A stretch of 64,000 nt of DNA from Leptospira selangorensis (GCF_004769405.1 NZ_RQES01000012.1:372001-436000), one strand, 5' to 3'. Positions 50,140 to 60,024 are shown, counted from the stretch's first letter. The notes: a model not told the origin generated them from the letters alone. Numbers and translations are program-made.

Positions 50140-51366
50140 TTATGCGGCTACAGCTTGCAACTTTTTCTTAAGGACTGTCGCAGCTAAAGCATAACCTCCG
50201 CCTGCCCCATCAATAAAATGAACTTCTCTTTCGGTCCCTGCATGTAATAAACAAGTCATTAAAGCTCTGTCGGAAATATGGATTCCGAAGTATAGTTTAC
50301 CGGACTTCTCCGCTTCCGCTAAACTGGATTCTAGTTTTTTCCTATCCATAGTGTCGGTTGCAAATACCATCTTAAAAGTTCCGTCAAACTTCCTAAAATC
50401 GGAAGAAATGATCTGATAGTTTTTTAACTTATTCAGTTTATAATGAAATACTTTTAAAGGAAGATTCCAACGGATTGCAAGTTCTGCGCCATAAGTCTCG
50501 AATTTAATCTTCCATAGATATAATTTTCTTAATATACTATTTCCTTTAGAAGACGCAATCGCTTCATTATTCAAAACGGAAGAAGAATGTTCTATGATCA
50601 GATTTTCTTCTCTTAAAGGATGATATTCTCTCTCGGAACCGTATAAAGAGTCGATTAAGGATAATAGGCCAGAAAGAGTTTTTGCTGCTTCCGAATCGGA
50701 ATCCGAATTGATCTTAACGATTAGCGAAACCATTTCTCCTTTCGGACTTTGGATATCCTTCCATCTACAGGTAAAGCCTGAAAAATCAGCGCGAATATTC
50801 GGAATATAGGAATTATCTGTTAAATATCTAGAATTCGGCTCCTTGATCTTAATCTCAGCATAAGCCACACCGGTCCCACCTAAAACAGCCTGAGTATAAT
50901 GTTTGGAAATCCTAAGTTTAGCCATTGTCAGGCTATAACCCGCTTCATAAATATCGGAAACAGGTACGAATCCGATCCGAAGATCCATCTTAAAATAATC
51001 TCTTACGAACTCTCGTGTATCCGCAAGTATGTCCCGGATCTCATTCAATCTAGAACCTGGAAGTAAAATGGTCACACCATCCCCGCCGAAGAAAAAAGGA
51101 AACTCCATGTCCTTGAGGAGATTCGTGATCCCCATCAGAGTCAATCCCCCGGCCATATTTACATCCTTATACCTACCTTCTAAAATCGCCTCGGTAGATT
51201 TTACTATGTCCGTAACGATTACAATCCAATCATCCGGAACCTTTCTATAATGTTTGCTGTCCGTAACTTCTGAAAATTGGGAAATCTCGGGAAGCTGCTT
51301 ATAAAAATTTATGGTAGAATGTGTTAGGATATTCATTGGCTGGCCTACCGAACTTTGACTGTCCAT
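50140..51366 (-). CDS. DUF3095 family protein
   Basis: A 408-residue protein. The pattern KVPDDWIVIVTDIVKSTEAI and FFFGGDGVTILLP in the N-terminal part matches DUF3095, a family whose fold resembles class III nucleotide cyclases, with the DIxxST and GGDG-like motifs in place of catalytic metal-binding sites. No cyclase activity has been established here. ATG 51366 is used; ATG 51336 is an alternative, and neither has a strong ribosome binding site. It is convergent with the merR-like gene and divergent from putA-type genes, with no functional link evident. Confidence 0.85.
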   Translation of the reverse strand: MDSQSSVGQPMNILTHSTINFYKQLPEISQFSEVTDSKHYRKVPDDWIVIVTDIVKSTEAILEGRYKDVNMAGGLTLMGITNLLKDMEFPFFFGGDGVTILLPGSRLNEIRDILADTREFVRDYFKMDLRIGFVPVSDIYEAGYSLTMAKLRISKHYTQAVLGGTGVAYAEIKIKEPNSRYLTDNSYIPNIRADFSGFTCRWKDIQSPKGEMVSLIVKINSDSDSEAAKTLSGLLSLIDSLYGSEREYHPLREENLIIEHSSSVLNNEAIASSKGNSILRKLYLWKIKFETYGAELAIRWNLPLKVFHYKLNKLKNYQIISSDFRKFDGTFKMVFATDTMDRKKLESSLAEAEKSGKLYFGIHISDRALMTCLLHAGTEREVHFIDGAGGGYALAATVLKKKLQAVAA

Positions 51367-51422
51367 TCACTCAAAAGGCAATGCTTTTTTCCAACTCGTA
51401 ATATTTGGTTTGGGAATAGTGG

Positions 51423-52871
51423 ATGCAAAAGCTTTTTAGAAAGGTTCGCATGGCAAAACCGCCGGGATCAGAACAAAATAGAATGAAGGCTACAGAAGAA
51501 AACGAACCTAAAATAATTACTTCTTCCTCGGATCTTCAAGAAAGGATCTTGGAAAAAGGAAAGGAGTTATTTCGTTTAAGCGATTCTTTCGAAGACGGTT
51601 TGTTTAGCACATACAGATTATTCTCCAAAAGCCTTTTGTTTTTGGAAAACCGTCCTCTTCTAAAATTGCAAGCATTTAGATTCGCGGATCTATTCCCGAG
51701 TCTTAGCTCTCTTTCTTCTATCTCCCGCTATATCAAGATCTATTTTGTCGAAACTCCTACGGAACTTCCTAAATGGATCTTATTACTTCTTTCCTTATTT
51801 TTATCCAATCGACTCAGTTCCGTATTCGTCGCATTAGGCGCTAAGATCGGGATCAGACTTACGGCAAAATTTTTTATCTTAGGAAGGACCTACGGTTCCG
51901 ATCGTAAAAAGATCCTAGATAGATACAAAAACGGGATCTGTTCTACAATAGATATATTAGGAGAAGCCGTACTCTCCGAAAAAGAAGCAGAACGTTATAT
52001 CTCCGAATATTTACTTTTATTGGAAGAAGTTTCCAAAGATAAAGAACTTTCGGAAATACGCGGCTCTCAATTTCCGGGAGAACCTACAGGGAACGTTTCC
52101 GTAAAATGTTCTTCTCTTTATTCACAATTGGATCCGCTTGCACATGAATCTTCCGTGACTCATTTAATAGAGAAGTTACGGCCAATCCTTAGTTCCGCAG
52201 TTTCTAAAAATATTTTTATCAATCTAGATATGGAACAATATGAGACCAAGGATATCATAATGGATACTGCGTTCAGGATTTTTGCAGAACCGGAGTTCCA
52301 AGATTATCCACATTTCGGGATCGTAGTCCAGGCATATCTAAAAGTTTCTCAAAAAGATCTACAAAGAGTAATAGAATATTCTAAAAAACGAAAATACCCT
52401 CTGACTGTCCGTTTGGTAAAAGGGGCTTACTGGGAATATGAAATGACCCAATCGGCTCAAAAAGGTTGGGATCCTCCCGTTTTTCTTATAAAATCCGAAA
52501 CAGACAGAAATTATGAAAAATGTTCGGAGCTCCTATTGAAATCTTATCCACATATTCGGCCTGCATTCGGTTCTCATAATATAAGAAGTCTTTCTTCCGC
52601 ATTTGTTAAAGCGGCAGAACATTCGGTCCCGGAAAACTTTTTCGAAGTGCAGATGTTATACGGAATGGGGAATTCTTATAAACAAGCAATTCGTAGCCTG
52701 GGAATTTCCGTCAGAGAATATTCTCCAATAGGAGAAGTAATCCCTGGAATGGCTTATTTAGTAAGAAGGTTACTAGAAAATTCTACGAACGAAGGCTTTC
52801 TCAAAAACATCAACGCAAATAGTAAAGATAGGGAACGACTATTGTATTTGGAGAATACAAAATCAAAATGA
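51423..52871 (+). CDS. Proline dehydrogenase (PutA N-terminal-type, separate gene)
   Basis: A 482-residue protein. The FAD-dependent proline dehydrogenase barrel is recognised from FINLDMEQYETKDI, VVQAYLKVSQ, YPLTVRLVKGAYWEYEM, AFGSHNIRSLSSAF and REYSPIGEVIPGMAYLVRRL. The N-terminal 150 residues are additional helices, comparable with the PutA arm-type region rather than with short monofunctional ProDHs. The product oxidises proline to P5C and passes electrons to quinone. Its stop overlaps the start of the P5C dehydrogenase gene (ATGA), so the pair is translationally coupled. Confidence 0.92.
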   Translation: MQKLFRKVRMAKPPGSEQNRMKATEENEPKIITSSSDLQERILEKGKELFRLSDSFEDGLFSTYRLFSKSLLFLENRPLLKLQAFRFADLFPSLSSLSSISRYIKIYFVETPTELPKWILLLLSLFLSNRLSSVFVALGAKIGIRLTAKFFILGRTYGSDRKKILDRYKNGICSTIDILGEAVLSEKEAERYISEYLLLLEEVSKDKELSEIRGSQFPGEPTGNVSVKCSSLYSQLDPLAHESSVTHLIEKLRPILSSAVSKNIFINLDMEQYETKDIIMDTAFRIFAEPEFQDYPHFGIVVQAYLKVSQKDLQRVIEYSKKRKYPLTVRLVKGAYWEYEMTQSAQKGWDPPVFLIKSETDRNYEKCSELLLKSYPHIRPAFGSHNIRSLSSAFVKAAEHSVPENFFEVQMLYGMGNSYKQAIRSLGISVREYSPIGEVIPGMAYLVRRLLENSTNEGFLKNINANSKDRERLLYLENTKSK

Positions 52872-54448
52872 ACTTCCATAATAATTCCAATTTTCAAAAT
52901 GAAACCCTAAGAGATTTTTCGAGAGAAGAAGAAAGATCCATCTTAAATAATGGATTCGCCTCTATCCGAAAAGAATTCCCAATACAAGTTTTTCCGATCA
53001 TCTCCGGAAAAACAAAAAAATCCTCCCTTATAGTTCCCGCTTTAAATCCGGCAAATACATCGGAAAAAATTGCGGATATACATTATGCCTCCGTAACGGA
53101 TGCAGAAGAAGCAGTAAAATACTCGGTCCAATTTTTCGAAATTTGGAAAAACACAAAGCCGGAAGTCAGAATCGGTTTCTTAAAAAAAGCAGCAGACATT
53201 TTACGATCTAAAAAAGCGGAACTTACCGCATTGATGTCCTTAGAAGTAGGAAAAGGGGTCAAGGATATAGACGCAGAAATCGCAGAAGCAATCGACTTCT
53301 GTGAATTTTATGCAAAAGAAGCCGAACATATTTTTCAACCCAGAAAAAGAGATCTTTTGGGAGAAGAGAATATCTACACTTATATACCCAGAGGAGTCAC
53401 ATTAGTTGTCGCTCCATGGAATTTCCCTTTGGCAATCCTTTGTGGAATGACGGTAGCTCCATTAGTCGCAGGAAATCCCGTAATAATGAAACCGGCGGAA
53501 CAATCTTCCGCGATCGCATTCAAACTTTTTAATATACTAATTGAGGCAGGCATTCCTTCTTCTGCACTTCATTTTTTACCGGGAAAAGGAGAAGAGATCG
53601 GAGCCTATTTAGTAAAACATCCTGAAATACATACGATTAATTTTACAGGTTCCAGAGCAGTCGGATTGGGAATGATCCGAGAGGCGGCCTCCCAAAATCT
53701 GAAATTTGTAAAAAAGGTAATCGCCGAAATGGGAGGCAAAAACGCGTTAATCGTGGATGAAGACGCGGACCTTGACGAAGCTGTGATCGCTTCTATACAA
53801 TCTGCATTCGGATTCCAGGGACAAAAATGTAGCGCACTTTCACGAATTATACTTTTGGAATCTAAGTATGATACGTTCAAAAACAGATTTATAGACGCGT
53901 TACAATCCTTAAAACCAGGATTACCTGAAGATCCTTCCGTCAAAGTTGGGCCGGTCATAGATTCGGAATCCAAAAAAAGATTGGATGGAATAGCCTCCCA
54001 GTTCTCCTCTAAAATTTTAAGCAGACTTGAAATGGAAGATAATCAAAAACATACAGGCCATTTTGTGGAGCCTATCATTTTTGAAAGTGAGGATCCGATA
54101 TCTCCTTTGGGACAAACAGAATTTTTCGGACCTTACGTCGCCTTATTCAAAGCTAAAAATTTTGAAGAGGCAATCAAAATAGCGAATAACGTAGACTATG
54201 CCCTTACCGGCGGGGTTTTCTCCCGAAATCCTAAAAACATACAATATGCAAAAGAAAATTTCGAAGTCGGCAATCTTTATATCAATAGAGGGATCACTGG
54301 AGCCGTAGTGGACAGGCAACCATTCGGAGGTTATAAACTTTCCGGAGTAGGCGCAAAAGCAGGCGGCCCGGATTATCTAAAACAATTTTTAGAGCCGATC
54401 AGTATAACAGAAAATACGATGAGAAGAGGGTTTATTCCGGAAACTTAG
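52868..54448 (+). CDS. Delta-1-pyrroline-5-carboxylate dehydrogenase (aldehyde dehydrogenase fold)
   Basis: A 526-residue protein of PutA C-terminal-half type. Motifs are APWNFPLAILCGMTVAPLVA, GNPVIMKPAEQSS, NFTGSRAVGLGM, the catalytic E287 in AEMGGKNALIV and the nucleophile C321 in GFQGQKCSALSR, spaced 34 residues apart. It oxidises glutamate semialdehyde from the preceding gene's product to glutamate with NAD. Overlap of 4 bp with the proline dehydrogenase gene indicates channelled co-production even though the two are not fused as in many Gram-negative PutA proteins. Confidence 0.95.
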   Translation: MNFHNNSNFQNETLRDFSREEERSILNNGFASIRKEFPIQVFPIISGKTKKSSLIVPALNPANTSEKIADIHYASVTDAEEAVKYSVQFFEIWKNTKPEVRIGFLKKAADILRSKKAELTALMSLEVGKGVKDIDAEIAEAIDFCEFYAKEAEHIFQPRKRDLLGEENIYTYIPRGVTLVVAPWNFPLAILCGMTVAPLVAGNPVIMKPAEQSSAIAFKLFNILIEAGIPSSALHFLPGKGEEIGAYLVKHPEIHTINFTGSRAVGLGMIREAASQNLKFVKKVIAEMGGKNALIVDEDADLDEAVIASIQSAFGFQGQKCSALSRIILLESKYDTFKNRFIDALQSLKPGLPEDPSVKVGPVIDSESKKRLDGIASQFSSKILSRLEMEDNQKHTGHFVEPIIFESEDPISPLGQTEFFGPYVALFKAKNFEEAIKIANNVDYALTGGVFSRNPKNIQYAKENFEVGNLYINRGITGAVVDRQPFGGYKLSGVGAKAGGPDYLKQFLEPISITENTMRRGFIPET

Positions 54449-54515
54449 GACCTTCTTCTTTTTTTCTTGATTCTATCCTTAAGATGTCCTCCAATAAGGA
54501 TCCTCGGATCCGAAC

Positions 54516-55271
54516 ATGAAGATCGTCTTATTACACGGAATGTGGTCCAGACCGGATACTCTGGACTCTGTTAGGAAAGTATTAGAACAAAAAGGCCATG
54601 AGGTCTTTGCTCCTACATTACCATTCCATGTTTTGAATAAACCACCCGATCCCTCATTGGGAAAATATAGACTTATAGATTATGTTGAATTCCTAAAACA
54701 GGAAATTCAAAATAAAGGTTGGGAAAAACCCACATTGATCGGTCACTCCATGGGAGGATGGTTGGCACAAGCATTGGCTGCAGAAGGTTTTGCATCCAGG
54801 ATCGTATTGTTTGCACCTGCTGCTCCCTCCGGGATTTTTCCATTAGGACCTTCTCCTTTATATACTTTGTTAGAAGTTCCTTTTCGTTGGAAATTTTGGG
54901 CTAAACCTTTCAAACCCACCTATCGTGGAGCGAATTTCGGTCTATTTAATCGGATCCCGAAGGATAAAAGAAAAGAATATTATGTTTCTTTAAATTATGA
55001 ATCAGGCAGAGCTCTTTTCGAACTTGCATTTTGGTTTTTTGATCCTTTCAAAGGAAGTAAAATCCCGGCAGAAAAAGTAAATTGTCCGGTTCTAGTTTTA
55101 GCAGGGGAGAAGGACAGGATCATTCCGATCCGAGTTACGAAAGCCGTCGCAAGAAGATACGAAAATTCCGAATTTGTTGCCCTTCCCAACCACGCGCATT
55201 GGCTTACGGACGAACCAGGAAAAGAAAAAATTTTCGAGATCATGTTCGATTGGCTGAAACAAAATAGCTAA
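54516..55271 (+). CDS. Alpha/beta hydrolase
   Basis: A 251-residue cytoplasmic alpha/beta hydrolase. The oxyanion HG motif is LLHGMWSRPDTL, the nucleophile elbow GHSMGGWLAQALA, the acid region LVLAGEKDRIIP and the catalytic His in LPNHAHWLTDEPG. A close family such as lipase, epoxide hydrolase or esterase cannot be fixed by eye. It starts 67 bp after the P5C dehydrogenase gene on the same strand and may or may not share its transcript. Confidence 0.9.
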   Translation: MKIVLLHGMWSRPDTLDSVRKVLEQKGHEVFAPTLPFHVLNKPPDPSLGKYRLIDYVEFLKQEIQNKGWEKPTLIGHSMGGWLAQALAAEGFASRIVLFAPAAPSGIFPLGPSPLYTLLEVPFRWKFWAKPFKPTYRGANFGLFNRIPKDKRKEYYVSLNYESGRALFELAFWFFDPFKGSKIPAEKVNCPVLVLAGEKDRIIPIRVTKAVARRYENSEFVALPNHAHWLTDEPGKEKIFEIMFDWLKQNS

Positions 55272-55334
55272 AACGCTCAAAAAAACAACGAGTCGTCCGT
55301 TATAAATAGGAAATACATATCCGGAGAAATATTA

Positions 55335-56069
55335 ATGAAAGAAGAGATCGGGACATTCGTAAAAACAGCGGTTAAAAGTTCCGCAAAAATATTTTTACTT
55401 TCTTCCATAGCCCTCTTTCTTGGATTCATTTTTAATCTTTTTTTATTAGCATTCTGTTTTCCAGAAATGAAAAGTATCGCGTCCAACCTGGGACCAATGC
55501 CAATCGCAAGAGCCGGAGGAATAGGAGCAATACTTGCATTAATCGTAATAGTCTTAGAGCTCTGGCCTATCGTTCTGTTGGTAATCGGATTTGCATTCGT
55601 ATTCCCTTTTCTCTATTTCCTCGGGATCAAAAAATATCTTTTAGGAAGGGAATTAGGAAATCTGGTCTCAGAAAACAAAACTTGGTTCACTGAAAATATT
55701 TCCAAAACACTTTCGGAAATGATCAAAAAGAAAGTTGGATCCGAAAAGATCGATAACTGGGGTAAATTTATCTCTTCTAAACTGAAAGATCTACCAACGT
55801 TTTTGCAAGAGAAGGAGAACTTGCCCAAGGTTCTTCGTTTCATTTTGCAAACCTTCTTAAAAAAGATCCGAATTGCAGAATTCGCGGAAGAAGTGGCAGC
55901 GGCGTATGAGCAAAAAGGTACCCAAGACATTTCCGTTTTAGAAGAAATTATTAAAACCAGTTTGAACAAGGCGATAGATAAACAAATGGAACCTTCCCCT
56001 CCATTATTTTTCTATATCGTATTCGGGGCAAATTTCGGGATCTTCTTGCTCGTCAAAATTTTATTATAA
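55335..56069 (+). CDS. Membrane protein of unknown function, 244 residues
   Basis: A protein with an N-terminal membrane helix (SSAKIFLLSSIALFLGFIFNLFLLAFCF), a second hydrophobic stretch (ILALIVIVLELWPIVLLVIGFAFVFPFLYFL) and a C-terminal helix (LFFYIVFGANFGIFLLVKILL). The soluble middle (about residues 110-215) is charged and helical. CGGAGAAATATTA before the ATG is a plausible ribosome binding site. No family is recognised. It precedes the lipoprotein hydrolase gene by 69 bp. Confidence 0.7.
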   Translation: MKEEIGTFVKTAVKSSAKIFLLSSIALFLGFIFNLFLLAFCFPEMKSIASNLGPMPIARAGGIGAILALIVIVLELWPIVLLVIGFAFVFPFLYFLGIKKYLLGRELGNLVSENKTWFTENISKTLSEMIKKKVGSEKIDNWGKFISSKLKDLPTFLQEKENLPKVLRFILQTFLKKIRIAEFAEEVAAAYEQKGTQDISVLEEIIKTSLNKAIDKQMEPSPPLFFYIVFGANFGIFLLVKILL

Positions 56070-56138
56070 AAGGTCCTGTTCGTCGTAACGATTTCCAGAT
56101 AGGACGAACTATTATTTAATCCTTCTAGGATTTCGCGT

Positions 56139-56990
56139 ATGAAAAAATCGAAACTTCTTCTCTTATCCTTAATTCTTTCCTGTTGCAGCAGTTACGAAGA
56201 AATGAATATGGAAGAAGATAAGGCCTTCCAAAAACTCAAAGAATCGGAAATATTCTACCAAGAATATTTTATCCAAAACAGTAAGGAAGACAATCCGGTC
56301 CATTGGATTAGTACCGGATGTAAACCTGACAAAGATAAGATCCTAATCTTCATCCACGGGTCTCCCGGCAATTGGTCAAATTATCTTAGATATTTAAAAG
56401 ACCCGGAATTATTAAAAATTTATTGTATGTTTGGACTAGATAGGCCAGGTTTCGGAAAGTCTCCGGGGACAATCGCAGATGTAACCGGCCAAGCCGAAAA
56501 AATTTTGGGGAATCTATCCAAACTTTCTGAAATACAAAAAGGAAAAAAATCGATTTCTATATTAGGGCATTCTTATGGAGGTCCGGTCGCTGCAAGAATG
56601 GCTTCGATTTCTCCTGAAAAATTCCAATATCTGTTTTTATTGGCCGCCGCCATGGACCCGGAAACGGAAGAAATTAAATGGTATAATAAAATCGCGGATA
56701 CATGGATCGCTGGTTGGATCTTACCTGAAGAATGGACCCATAGTAATTCGGAAATGTTACCCTTAAAGGAACAGTTGAAAAGTTTGGCCTCGGAATGGAA
56801 AAGGATCAAGGCGAAAACAATTGTGATCCAAGGAGAAGAGGACGGACTTGTAGATCCAAAAAATCCGGATTTTATTCAGAAAAGTTTCTCTACAGAAACA
56901 AAAACATATCTTCTACCGAAAGAAGGACATTTTTTACCTTGGAAAAACTATGAGCTAATTCAAAAATTATTAATAGAGTTCTCGAAATAA
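56139..56990 (+). CDS. Alpha/beta hydrolase lipoprotein
   Basis: A 283-residue lipoprotein (LLLSLILSCC, lipobox LILSC). The alpha/beta hydrolase motifs are FIHGSPGNWSNYLRYL, the nucleophile elbow GHSYGGPVAARMA, the acid motif QGEEDGLVDPKNPD and the catalytic His in LPKEGHFLPWKNYEL. It should act in the periplasm or on the outer membrane; substrate unknown. It converges with the HTH_42 glycosylase-like gene, with a 1-bp gap between the stops. Confidence 0.87.
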   Translation: MKKSKLLLLSLILSCCSSYEEMNMEEDKAFQKLKESEIFYQEYFIQNSKEDNPVHWISTGCKPDKDKILIFIHGSPGNWSNYLRYLKDPELLKIYCMFGLDRPGFGKSPGTIADVTGQAEKILGNLSKLSEIQKGKKSISILGHSYGGPVAARMASISPEKFQYLFLLAAAMDPETEEIKWYNKIADTWIAGWILPEEWTHSNSEMLPLKEQLKSLASEWKRIKAKTIVIQGEEDGLVDPKNPDFIQKSFSTETKTYLLPKEGHFLPWKNYELIQKLLIEFSK

Positions 56991-56991
56991 T

Positions 56992-58065
56992 TCAAACCTC
57001 TAAGATCAGGTTTTTTCCGAGAAAATTCGCGTATTCTTTCGCAACCTTCTTCAGTTTCTTTTTAAAATTCGCATTTAAGGGTTTATAAGGATTTACTTTA
57101 AGAATAACATCTTCCTTTTTAAATTCTCTCTGCCAAATCCCACTTACCCAGCCATTAATAACCAGTGTAGGTCTAAAAAGATCATCTGCCGGAGTCAAAA
57201 GTCTTTTAGGAGGAGGATCCATACAATCTTTACGATCAGTAAACGCCAATAAGAACTCGTCAAATGCAGGGAGAAGGAATAATGTATCGGAGTCCTTTTC
57301 TACTAGATCCATCTTTTTGGGAATATAATAAGTCTGATCTTCCTTTTGAAAATTGGTCAATTTAGAACCAAAACTTTCTATACCCGCTTTCGCATCCTTT
57401 ACATTCAATCCGGACCACCATACAAAATCCGCCAAGGTAGCCGGAGCCCTAGTATCGAAATATTTTTTAGTGATATCGTATAGTGCTTCTTCTTTCGGCT
57501 TCTTAACCTTTTTGATCTTTGGGATCCATTCTTCGATCAATGTGTAAGTAAAATCTTTATCTTTTCTTGGACCGAAACAGATCAGACCTTCCAAACCTGC
57601 TCTTTGTAGAATATGAGATAATCTGGTGGTATTTGTTATAATCCCAGATTTTTCCAAAATAGAGGATATTTCCTTTCTGGTAAGAAAGTTTTGGTTCGTA
57701 AGATTTTTAGAAAGAATAGAATAACATTTTTTTAATACTTTAGAATCTAACTCTATTTTTTTATAATGAGCCGCATATTTGGAAATCGTAGGAGGACCCA
57801 ATAAGTCCAATAACCAATAGATATCCTTAGCGGAAACCACATGTAATGTTCCTCTCAAAGGCCAAGATCGAATGATTTTTTTATCCAAAAAAGCAGACTC
57901 TATATCTTCCTCCTTCGAACCGGGAGTCCTAAGTCCGATGGCCCATTTAGAGGCAGCATAGTCTTGGCCTTGGATAGCCACCAAATCTTCGACCAACTTT
58001 TCAGGAGAAGAATATGGAGAACTCAAAACATTTAGATGTTTCAATCTTGTTAATGCGATATTCAC
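56992..58065 (-). CDS. HTH_42 (AlkZ/YcaQ-like) DNA glycosylase candidate
   Basis: A 357-residue protein of the winged-helix HTH_42 superfamily, which includes AlkZ and YcaQ/AlkX, enzymes that excise alkylated or crosslinked bases. LVAIQGQDYAASKWAIGLRT carries Q32-G-Q34, the catalytic QxQ-type motif of AlkZ-like proteins. Winged-helix segments include IIRSWPLRGTLHVVSAKDIY. Three wHTH domains followed by a C-terminal beta domain are plausible from the length. It is divergent from an AlkC-like HEAT-repeat glycosylase gene, a pairing that supports a role in alkylation repair. Confidence 0.8.
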   Translation of the reverse strand: MNIALTRLKHLNVLSSPYSSPEKLVEDLVAIQGQDYAASKWAIGLRTPGSKEEDIESAFLDKKIIRSWPLRGTLHVVSAKDIYWLLDLLGPPTISKYAAHYKKIELDSKVLKKCYSILSKNLTNQNFLTRKEISSILEKSGIITNTTRLSHILQRAGLEGLICFGPRKDKDFTYTLIEEWIPKIKKVKKPKEEALYDITKKYFDTRAPATLADFVWWSGLNVKDAKAGIESFGSKLTNFQKEDQTYYIPKKMDLVEKDSDTLFLLPAFDEFLLAFTDRKDCMDPPPKRLLTPADDLFRPTLVINGWVSGIWQREFKKEDVILKVNPYKPLNANFKKKLKKVAKEYANFLGKNLILEV

Positions 58066-58238
58066 GTAAGTGTATCTAATCTATAAGATGTGATTTTTCG
58101 GGAATCATTTTACTATTTCCGAATGAAAACCGACGCAAGTATCGTTATTCAGTATTTCTGTGATCATCAAGACTTTTCCTGAGCAAATGGCGAAAAATAC
58201 TACCTATCCAAACCTATATATGGATCATAACAAAGTTT

Positions 58239-59360
58239 ATGGCAGAAGCTCTTAAGAACTTTTATGATGACGAGGTTCTACTAGAGATAGGAACCCTACT
58301 CTCCACAATATTATCTCATAAAAAGCCGAAAGATTGGGTCCAAGAGATCAAACGAAACGATTGGAAGAAGTTAGAACTCAAACAAAGGATCAAAAGAATT
58401 GCAGAAGTATTATCAGACTCTCTTCCTAAACCGTTTCCGAAAGCGGTCTCATCTTTATTAAAAATTTCGAAAGTTCTTGAGGAAAAATTCCCGGGAACCC
58501 AAAGGTTTTATATCATCTTCTTAGGAGATGTTGTAGAAATCTCAGGGATCGATTATCCGGAAGAATCCTTACATTGTATGGAGAAGATCACTCAAATCAT
58601 CTCTTGTGAATTTTCCATAAGAGAGTTTTTGATCCGATATCCGGATATTACTTGGAAAAAAATGTTAGAATGGTCCAAACATTCTCATCCGGGAACAAGA
58701 AGATTAGCGAGTGAAGGTTCTCGTCCTAGATTACCATGGGGAAAAGGAATCCCAGGATTAAAACAAGATCCCAAAAAAACTCTCTCCATTTTGGAAAATT
58801 TGAAAAACGATCCCGATGAAGTAGTTCGCAGAAGTGTTGCCAATCATTTAAATGATATTTCTAAAGATCATCCTGACTTAGTCATATCTATCGCGAAAAA
58901 ATGGAAAGGTAAATCCGAAAATACGGACCTTCTACTAAAACATGCGCTCAGAGGTTTATTAAAACAAGGCAACTCCGATACTCTCTCTATCTTCGGATTT
59001 CCAAAAAATAAATCCGCTAAAATTTCAAAATTGGAACTCCTACCTAAAATCGTAGAAATTGGAAAACATCTGGTCTATAAGTTCGAAATGAAATCGGAAG
59101 CGAAAGATCCGACTCTCTATAGATTAGAGTCTAAGATCCATTATCTAAAACCTTCCGGAAAATTTTCCGTAAAAGTATTTCAAATAGAAGAAAGAGAATT
59201 TTTTCCGAACGAAACAAAAGTTTATGAAAGAAAACAATCTTTTCAACAAATGACAACCAGGACACATTTCCCCGGAATCCATAAACTGGAAATTATAGTG
59301 AACGGAGAAACAAAAACAAAAGCGGAATTTAAAGTTTCAAATCCTAAAACCAGAAAATAA
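58239..59360 (+). CDS. AlkC-like DNA alkylation repair glycosylase (HEAT-like repeats)
   Basis: A 373-residue protein. The N-terminal 260 residues form HEAT-like helical repeats as in AlkC/AlkD. The conserved AlkC segment is HPGTRRLASEGSRPRLPWGK, close to the 3-methyladenine and 3-methylcytosine glycosylase motif. The C-terminal 100 residues are beta-rich and Ig-like (LYRLESKIHYLKPSGKFSVKV), an extension typical of one AlkC subgroup. The neighbouring HTH_42 gene is divergent, 173 bp away. The DMT transporter gene follows 9 bp downstream, probably in the same transcript. Confidence 0.83.
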   Translation: MAEALKNFYDDEVLLEIGTLLSTILSHKKPKDWVQEIKRNDWKKLELKQRIKRIAEVLSDSLPKPFPKAVSSLLKISKVLEEKFPGTQRFYIIFLGDVVEISGIDYPEESLHCMEKITQIISCEFSIREFLIRYPDITWKKMLEWSKHSHPGTRRLASEGSRPRLPWGKGIPGLKQDPKKTLSILENLKNDPDEVVRRSVANHLNDISKDHPDLVISIAKKWKGKSENTDLLLKHALRGLLKQGNSDTLSIFGFPKNKSAKISKLELLPKIVEIGKHLVYKFEMKSEAKDPTLYRLESKIHYLKPSGKFSVKVFQIEEREFFPNETKVYERKQSFQQMTTRTHFPGIHKLEIIVNGETKTKAEFKVSNPKTRK

Positions 59361-59369
59361 CATAAACAT

Positions 59370-59825
59370 ATGAATCTACTATTACCTATAATCTTCGCCC
59401 TTCTTTCGGGACTCGCTATGTCCATACAACCGGGTATCAATTCCATATTAGGAAAAAATATAGAAAGCCCATGGCTTGCCTCCACGATTTCTTTTTTTGT
59501 TGGAACCATCGCCTTAGGGATCATAACGTTCGCCTTGGGAGAAATGAAATCCACTGCATTCATAGTACAAACAATCAAGGAGCAACCTTGGTGGATCTGG
59601 ATCGGAGGGTTTTTAGGAGCAATCGTAGTCACCTCTTCTTTAGTTTTTGCTCCTAAGATAGGAGCCACAAGTTGGATCGCTTTATTCTTATTAGGCCAAG
59701 TTATAACTTCTATCTTATTAGAAAAATGGGGAATATTAGGATTTCCTGAAAAACCGATTTCAATTCAAAAGATGATCGGATTAGGATTGTTGATTTTAAG
59801 CGCTTGGCTGGTCAAAAAAGGTTGA
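59370..59825 (+). CDS. DMT-family (DUF606/YdcZ-like) transporter
   Basis: A 151-residue protein with about five membrane helices (LLPIIFALLSGLAMSIQPGIN, STISFFVGTIALGIITFAL, WIWIGGFLGAIVVTSSLVFA and so on). The PGINSILGK near the first helix and WWIWIGGFLGA match the DUF606/YdcZ group of half-sized drug/metabolite transporters, which often function as dimers. The ATG comes 9 bp after the glycosylase stop, so translational coupling is likely. No substrate can be named. Confidence 0.85.
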   Translation: MNLLLPIIFALLSGLAMSIQPGINSILGKNIESPWLASTISFFVGTIALGIITFALGEMKSTAFIVQTIKEQPWWIWIGGFLGAIVVTSSLVFAPKIGATSWIALFLLGQVITSILLEKWGILGFPEKPISIQKMIGLGLLILSAWLVKKG

Positions 59826-59893
59826 TCCGAATTTGAAAAGCCGGCGCTCACTTTTCGGAATTATTCCGTAAACAGACTTTTATTAGAAATTTT

Positions 59894-59908
59894 GTAGGAG
59901 CTCCAACA
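59894..59908 (-). repeat. Dispersed palindromic repeat GTAGGAGCTCCAACA
   Basis: Reverse complement of TGTTGGAGCTCCTAC, same family as the copy at 25644-25659. Confidence 0.6.
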
Positions 59909-60024
59909 AAATTTATGAGGAAATGTAATTGAGGGAAATGCGAAATTGTGATAGAAGGAATCAGCTTCTCCCACGGGCCCTCCACCACCACCCAAACCAG
60001 GGTGGGGGCCGCCTTCTTTCCCAC

